Origin: JBFLVN01 sp040758475
Lineage (GTDB): Bacteria; JAGRBM01
Direction: 5' to 3'
Length of the DNA: 8,191 bases
Assembly: GCA_040758475.1 (NCBI GenBank)
Contig: JBFLVN010000167.1
Coordinates: 1-8,191, forward strand
Under the pieces are notes generated by a model that saw only the letters and a list, made by a program, of their open reading frames with translations, ran no database searches and was not told the DNA's origin. Of this stretch, positions 5,691 through 8,191 are shown one piece after another. Each line of letters starts with the position of its first letter. The stretch's first letter is position 1. The position numbers and the translations under genes were made by a program.

Positions 5691-6338
5691 ATGGAATTTC
5701 TCCGCTCGCTTCTCGAACTTATCCGCAATCCCGGTGATTTGATCATCTGGGGAGGTTATCCGGCGCTGGCCCTCATCATCTTTCTCGAAACCGGGGCCAT
5801 GATTTTCTTCCTCCCGGGGGATTCTCTCCTGGTGACGGCCGGGCTTTATGCCGCCAAAGGGGATTTGAGCATTCTCTGGCTCAACGTCCTGCTCATTCCC
5901 TTGGCCATCGCGGGCGACGCCACTTCCTACCTGATCGGCCACAAAGCGGGGCCGCACATCTTCAACCGTCCCCGTTCCCGGTTTTTCCGTCCCGAGCACA
6001 TCCAAGCCGCCCATGACTTCTACGAACGCCACGGCGGAAAAGCCATCGTGATCGCCCGGTTTATTCCAATTTTGCGCACGTTCGTTCCGGTGGTGGCCGG
6101 CGTGGGCAAGATGGGATATGGCCGTTTTGCCACTTACAACGTTTTTGGCGGGGCGTTGTGGATTCTCTCCATGACCTTCACCGGCTATTTCCTCGGTGCC
6201 ATGATCCCCGGTATCGACCATCACATCGAAAAGGTGATCCTCGTCGTTGTTTTCCTTTCGATCCTTCCCGGCATTATCGGGTATCTGCGCGAACGGCAGA
6301 GGGTCAAAAACGCTTCCGGAGCGGTGTTCAAGCAATAA
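5691..6338 (+). CDS. DedA/VTT-domain integral membrane protein
   Basis: An inner-membrane protein of the DedA (SNARE-associated/VTT) family. Members are required for envelope integrity and membrane potential, and some flip or transport lipid carriers such as undecaprenyl phosphate. The length of 215 aa is typical. Residues 23-47 form a re-entrant-type hydrophobic stretch with E33 and the FFLPGDSLL signature (D44), equivalent to the essential acidic residues of E. coli DedA proteins. YLIGHKAG follows, then YERHGGKAIVIARFIPILRTFVPVVAGVGKM with R123 and R129 in the characteristic RFxPxxR spacing. Two C-terminal membrane helices lie at about 150-172 and 183-200, and the tail is basic. The start is ATG 5691 without a Shine-Dalgarno. 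The gene is divergent from apaG and convergent with sixA, so it is probably monocistronic. Confidence 0.93.
   Translation: MEFLRSLLELIRNPGDLIIWGGYPALALIIFLETGAMIFFLPGDSLLVTAGLYAAKGDLSILWLNVLLIPLAIAGDATSYLIGHKAGPHIFNRPRSRFFRPEHIQAAHDFYERHGGKAIVIARFIPILRTFVPVVAGVGKMGYGRFATYNVFGGALWILSMTFTGYFLGAMIPGIDHHIEKVILVVVFLSILPGIIGYLRERQRVKNASGAVFKQ
6306..6323 (-). terminator. Candidate sixA terminator inside the 3' end of the dedA-family gene
   Basis: On the minus strand CGCT-CCGGA-AGCG forms a 4-bp stem with a 5-nt loop, followed directly by TTTTT (6310-6306). It begins 17 nt after the sixA stop. The stem is short, so efficiency is doubtful, but position and U-tract fit an intrinsic terminator embedded in the opposing gene's coding sequence. 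Confidence 0.3.
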
Positions 6339-6340
6339 CG

Positions 6341-6829
6341 CTATCTGGCGAGCTCCCGCAGGGTTCCGGCTTCGAGAAGCCAGAGGAGCCGGCCGGGAAA
6401 CGATTTTTCCTTCTCGATACAGGCGCAACCGGCTTTTTTGAGTTCCGTGAAAGAGCCGCCCGTTTTCCCGACGGCGCGGGCGAGGACCCGGTCCAGGTTG
6501 GGAGCGTGGCCGGCGCAGAGGATTTCCTCTTCGGAGGTTTTGGAGAGTTCGGCCAGGACGTCTTCCGGCTCGCCGTGGGGCATGAGGGGCGCAAGTTCCA
6601 GGATCTTCTTTTTTGGGAAATCCAGCACTGCCGCCGCGATCTCGGCCGTCTGTCGGGCGCGGAGATAGGGGCTCGAAAAGAATGCTCCCGGCCTTATGCC
6701 GAGTGTCTTAAGCCCTTCGGCGGCCTGGCGGGTTTTTTTCATCCCTTCTTCGGTCAGGGGCCGGTCGGAGTCTTTGGAAAAAACCCCCGGATCGGCGGCA
6801 ATACCGTGACGGAACAGATAGATTCGCAT
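6341..6829 (-). CDS. sixA: SixA-type phosphohistidine phosphatase (histidine phosphatase superfamily)
   Basis: Members remove phosphate from phosphohistidine. E. coli SixA acts on the HPt domain of ArcB and on the nitrogen phosphotransferase protein NPr. The 162 aa length matches the small SixA subgroup. The catalytic RHG motif is at R7-H8-G9 directly after the first strand (MRIYLFRHG), DRPLTEEG at 22-29, SSPYLRARQTAEI at 52-64 (with R59) and the second catalytic histidine at G107-H108-A-P-N-L. There is no signal peptide, so it is cytosolic. An AGGGG Shine-Dalgarno lies 9 nt before the ATG. The gene is convergent with the dedA-family gene (2 bp between stops) and divergent from yceI. The in vivo target cannot be read from the sequence; no histidine kinase or PTS gene is present in the window. 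Confidence 0.92.
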   Translation of the reverse strand: MRIYLFRHGIAADPGVFSKDSDRPLTEEGMKKTRQAAEGLKTLGIRPGAFFSSPYLRARQTAEIAAAVLDFPKKKILELAPLMPHGEPEDVLAELSKTSEEEILCAGHAPNLDRVLARAVGKTGGSFTELKKAGCACIEKEKSFPGRLLWLLEAGTLRELAR

Positions 6830-6844
6830 AGGACGGTGCCCCTA

Positions 6845-6866
6845 TGACCCCATGGCTCATGGGTCA
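6845..6866. repeat. Imperfect inverted repeat in the sixA/yceI divergent region
   Basis: TGACCCCATG (6845-6854), a 3-nt spacer GCT, and CATGGGTCA (6858-6866): nine complementary pairs with one bulged C. On the sixA strand it lies between the predicted transcription start (about 6867) and the AGGGG ribosome-binding site (6843-6839). It could therefore be a 5'-terminal mRNA stem-loop or a DNA operator. No T-tract follows, so it is not a terminator. Confidence 0.5.
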
Positions 6867-6873
6867 GGGAAAG

Positions 6874-6879
6874 ATTATA
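6874..6879 (-). promoter_or_regulatory. Candidate -10 element of the sixA promoter
   Basis: The minus strand reads a perfect TATAAT at 6879-6874, placing the start of transcription near 6867 and giving a leader of about 38 nt. The -35 is poor (TCGGGA at 17-nt spacing), so an activator or an alternative spacing may be involved. Confidence 0.35.
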
Positions 6880-6881
6880 AC
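6876..6881 (+). promoter_or_regulatory. Candidate -10 element of the yceI promoter
   Basis: TATAAC (5/6 to consensus) would give transcription from about 6888 and a leader of about 60 nt. No good -35 is visible; the inverted repeat at 6845-6866 lies where a -35 or activator site would be. It shares four bases with the opposing sixA -10, so only one polymerase could occupy the site at a time. Confidence 0.3.
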
Positions 6882-6937
6882 CACCCCTTATCTGAATCCC
6901 GAAGGGCGGGGGGAGCATCCCATACCGCAACAACGCG

Positions 6938-6943
6938 AGGAGG
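6938..6943 (+). promoter_or_regulatory. Strong Shine-Dalgarno of yceI
   Basis: AGGAGG lies 6 nt before the ATG at 6950, the strongest ribosome-binding site of the window together with that of the following gene. It fixes the yceI start and suggests a well-expressed protein. Confidence 0.75.
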
Positions 6944-6949
6944 ATTTCC

Positions 6950-7528
6950 ATGAAGACTCATCTTGGATTCTTGGCAATCGGGGCCTTGATGCTTCTAACG
7001 GGCAGCACCACGGCCCTAGCAGCGGATACCTACAAGATCGATTCCGTCCATACCTACGTCGTCTTCAAGGTTAATCACCTGGGGATGACGAATAATTACG
7101 GCCGCTTCAACGATATTTCCGGGAAGATCGTTTTCGACGACAAGGATCCTTCCAAGAGCTCTATCGACATCGAAATCCAGGCCGCCAGCATCGATACGGC
7201 CAACCAGAAACGGGACGATCACCTACGGGGGCCCGACTTCTTCAACGCCAAGCAATTTCCGGTCATCGCGTTCAAGAGTAAAAGCGTCAAGAAGACCGGC
7301 GCCAATACTTTCGATATTACCGGCGACCTCACGATGCACGGTGTAACCAAGCCTCTTTCCTTCGTTTTCACCAAGACCGGTGAGGGGAAAGACCCTTGGG
7401 GCAACAACCGCGCTGGCGGGGAAGCCACCTTCACGATCAAACGCAGCGATTTCGGAATGACCTACAGCATCGGTCCGAGCGGTGATGAAGTAACACTTCT
7501 CGTATCCGTCGAAGCTCTCAAGCAATAA
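6950..7528 (+). CDS. Periplasmic YceI-family polyisoprenoid-binding protein
   Basis: A lipocalin-like beta-barrel of the YceI family, whose structurally studied members hold an isoprenoid chain in an internal pocket. It is made as a 192-aa precursor: a positively charged N-terminus, a hydrophobic core (5-18), and a probable signal peptidase I site after A24 (A22-L-A) or A25. The mature domain shows the family blocks KIDSVHTYVVFKVNHLGMTN, GRFNDISGKIVFDD, a KRDDHLRGPDFFNAKQFPVIAF block (112-133 region) and DLTMHGVTKPLSF, and it ends in a GDEVTLLVSVEAL strand. The AGGAGG Shine-Dalgarno supports the start. It is divergent from sixA and followed after 42 bp by a membrane-protein gene on the same strand. 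YceI is often found near cytochrome b561, but the next gene does not look like one. Its ligand here is unknown. Confidence 0.94.
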   Translation: MKTHLGFLAIGALMLLTGSTTALAADTYKIDSVHTYVVFKVNHLGMTNNYGRFNDISGKIVFDDKDPSKSSIDIEIQAASIDTANQKRDDHLRGPDFFNAKQFPVIAFKSKSVKKTGANTFDITGDLTMHGVTKPLSFVFTKTGEGKDPWGNNRAGGEATFTIKRSDFGMTYSIGPSGDEVTLLVSVEALKQ

Positions 7529-7532
7529 CCGT

Positions 7533-7548
7533 TTCTCCTATTCTCCTA
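7533..7548 (+). repeat. Tandem octamer repeat in the yceI/membrane-protein gap
   Basis: Two exact, adjacent copies of TTCTCCTA (7533-7540 and 7541-7548). Both copies contain CTCCT, which is complementary to the AGGAG of the following gene's ribosome-binding site, so two alternative pairings are possible. Confidence 0.6.
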
Positions 7549-7564
7549 ACCCTTCGGGAAGGAG
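7543..7564 (+). promoter_or_regulatory. Hairpin that can mask the ribosome-binding site of the following gene
   Basis: CTCCT (7543-7547) pairs with AGGAG (7560-7564), capped by an inner CC-UUCG-GG element (7551-7558) with a small internal loop between them. A C(UUCG)G tetraloop is exceptionally stable in RNA. The AAGGAGG Shine-Dalgarno (7559-7565), 5 nt before the GTG at 7571, would be sequestered. No U-tract follows, so this is not a standard terminator. Folding is by hand. Confidence 0.4.
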
Positions 7565-7570
7565 GTTTCC

Positions 7571-8191
7571 GTGATCGCCCAGGCGCTTGTTCGCGGAGCC
7601 CTCCTCCCCGCGGGGGTTTCTTTGCTGGCGGGTTGGTTCCTTGCGCGGGTCGCCGGGCGGCAACGGGGGCGCTCGCTCGCCATCGCCTTGGGTTACGTGG
7701 CGGGGGACATGGCACTTCGTGCGCCGCCGCCCTTCCCCCCCGTCGATTCAACCCAGTGGCTTCCTTTTGCGGCGCTTGCGGCCGCGTTCATCGACTTTCT
7801 CCCCTTTGAACGGGGGCGTTTCCCGGTCCGGTGGATTTTCCGCGTTTTGGGTGCCGGGCTCTTTTCGGGATTTCTTCTTCGTCCCCTCATTGCCCATTCC
7901 TGGGGAATCGCCACGGGGCTCTCCGTCACGGCTCTGGTAGCAGTGGCCCTGCTCGGGGTCGCCTGGGCTGGAGACCGGCTTGCGGCAAAATGGCCTTCCG
8001 GCGCTCTGCCCGTTGCCTCGGGCACGAGTGGGGCGGCGGCTATCCTCCTGGTCCTTTCGGGAAGCGCGCTTTTAGGACAGCTCGCGGGAGCTGTGGCCGT
8101 GGCCGCGGGCGTTCTTTTCTTTCTTCCCACATCAGGGAACGGAGAGGAGAGGGGATCCCGGTTTCTTGAATCCCCTTGGAGTTTTCTCTTC
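7571..8191 (+). CDS. Multi-pass integral membrane protein of unknown function, truncated by the window edge
   Basis: I do not recognise this protein. An open frame of 207 codons begins at a GTG behind AAGGAGG (5-nt spacing) and reaches the last base without a stop. The sequence is strongly hydrophobic, with about six or seven likely membrane segments at roughly residues 9-25, 36-49, 63-79, 89-107, 113-133, 149-169 and 170-187. These are separated by short loops rich in arginine (26-34, 80-91) or proline (52-57, PPPFPP). After residue 187 a polar stretch (SGNGEERGSRFLESP) suggests a loop or a following soluble part. The Gly/Ala-rich helices (SGTSGAAAILLVLSGSALLGQLAG) resemble tightly packed transporter or permease-like helices, but no family signature is visible. 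It is not a b561 cytochrome: few histidines are present. It follows yceI on the same strand and may be co-transcribed. Confidence 0.8.
   Translation, partial: MIAQALVRGALLPAGVSLLAGWFLARVAGRQRGRSLAIALGYVAGDMALRAPPPFPPVDSTQWLPFAALAAAFIDFLPFERGRFPVRWIFRVLGAGLFSGFLLRPLIAHSWGIATGLSVTALVAVALLGVAWAGDRLAAKWPSGALPVASGTSGAAAILLVLSGSALLGQLAGAVAVAAGVLFFLPTSGNGEERGSRFLESPWSFLF

Noticed and set aside
6368..6381. GGCTTC-GA-GAAGCC inverted repeat downstream of the dedA stop as a dedA terminator
   Set aside because: The stem is real, but no T-tract follows on the plus strand and it lies in conserved sixA coding sequence, so codon content explains it adequately.
5595..6428. Minus-strand open frame opposite the dedA-family gene (277 codons)
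   Set aside because: It overlaps the dedA-family gene, the 3' end of sixA and the apaG/dedA promoter region. Its protein is rich in Gly, Asp, Glu and Arg, with no motif. It is a shadow frame.
6158..6847. Plus-strand open frame opposite sixA (229 codons)
   Set aside because: It begins inside the dedA-family gene in another frame and mirrors sixA, whose RHG and GHAPN motifs are unmistakable. There is no independent support.
6754..6951. Small minus-strand open frame across the sixA/yceI divergent region
   Set aside because: It would start opposite the yceI start codon and overlaps the sixA N-terminus in another frame. The predicted promoters and inverted repeat explain the region better.
1..8191. 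CRISPR array, mobile element, tRNA/rRNA, toxin-antitoxin or defence cassette
   Set aside because: No spaced direct repeats, transposase or integrase motifs, cloverleaf sequences or toxin-like small gene pairs were found on either strand. Nearly all sequence is accounted for by recognisable core-type genes.

Overview
This is an ordinary, gene-dense, GC-rich bacterial chromosome segment. I see no tRNA, rRNA, insertion sequence, CRISPR array, phage gene or recognisable defence cassette. The gene content (ApaG, SixA, a periplasmic YceI with a signal peptide, DedA/VTT, a UbiB-type kinase and the L25-Pth-YchF order) suggests a Gram-negative bacterium, perhaps a deltaproteobacterium-like or uncultured lineage. 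No rRNA is present, so the lineage is a weak inference. GTG starts appear often: pth, the UbiB-like gene, apaG and the last gene.

Region 1 (1-5177, all +) is a tightly packed block. It runs from the tail of a gene probably encoding ribosomal protein L25/Ctc, through peptidyl-tRNA hydrolase (pth), the YchF/OLA1 ATPase and a two-part GNAT acetyltransferase whose start overlaps ychF by 8 bp, to a UbiB/ABC1-type atypical kinase and an MDR-superfamily oxidoreductase 22 bp further on. The front half is a translation-quality-control neighbourhood. The only sizeable gap (2715-2785) is almost filled by three consecutive predicted stem-loops just upstream of the kinase start, the most striking non-coding structure in the window.

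Region 2 (5170-6341) holds apaG on the minus strand, overlapping the oxidoreductase tail-to-tail by 8 bp, and a divergent dedA-family membrane protein gene. About 130 bp between the two starts holds candidate promoters for both. The apaG start is best placed at 5559, behind a good AGGAG, and not at the longer upstream GTG.

Region 3 (6341-8191) holds sixA (minus strand, convergent with dedA, 2 bp between stops), then a divergent promoter region with overlapping -10 elements and an imperfect inverted repeat, then yceI with a signal peptide and a near-perfect Shine-Dalgarno. Last is a multi-pass membrane protein of unknown function that runs off the right edge with no stop. Its ribosome-binding site can fold into a hairpin.

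I did not find a clearly new biological system. The best leads are the triple stem-loop leader, the unrecognised terminal membrane protein, and the regulatory architecture of the sixA/yceI and apaG/dedA divergent regions.
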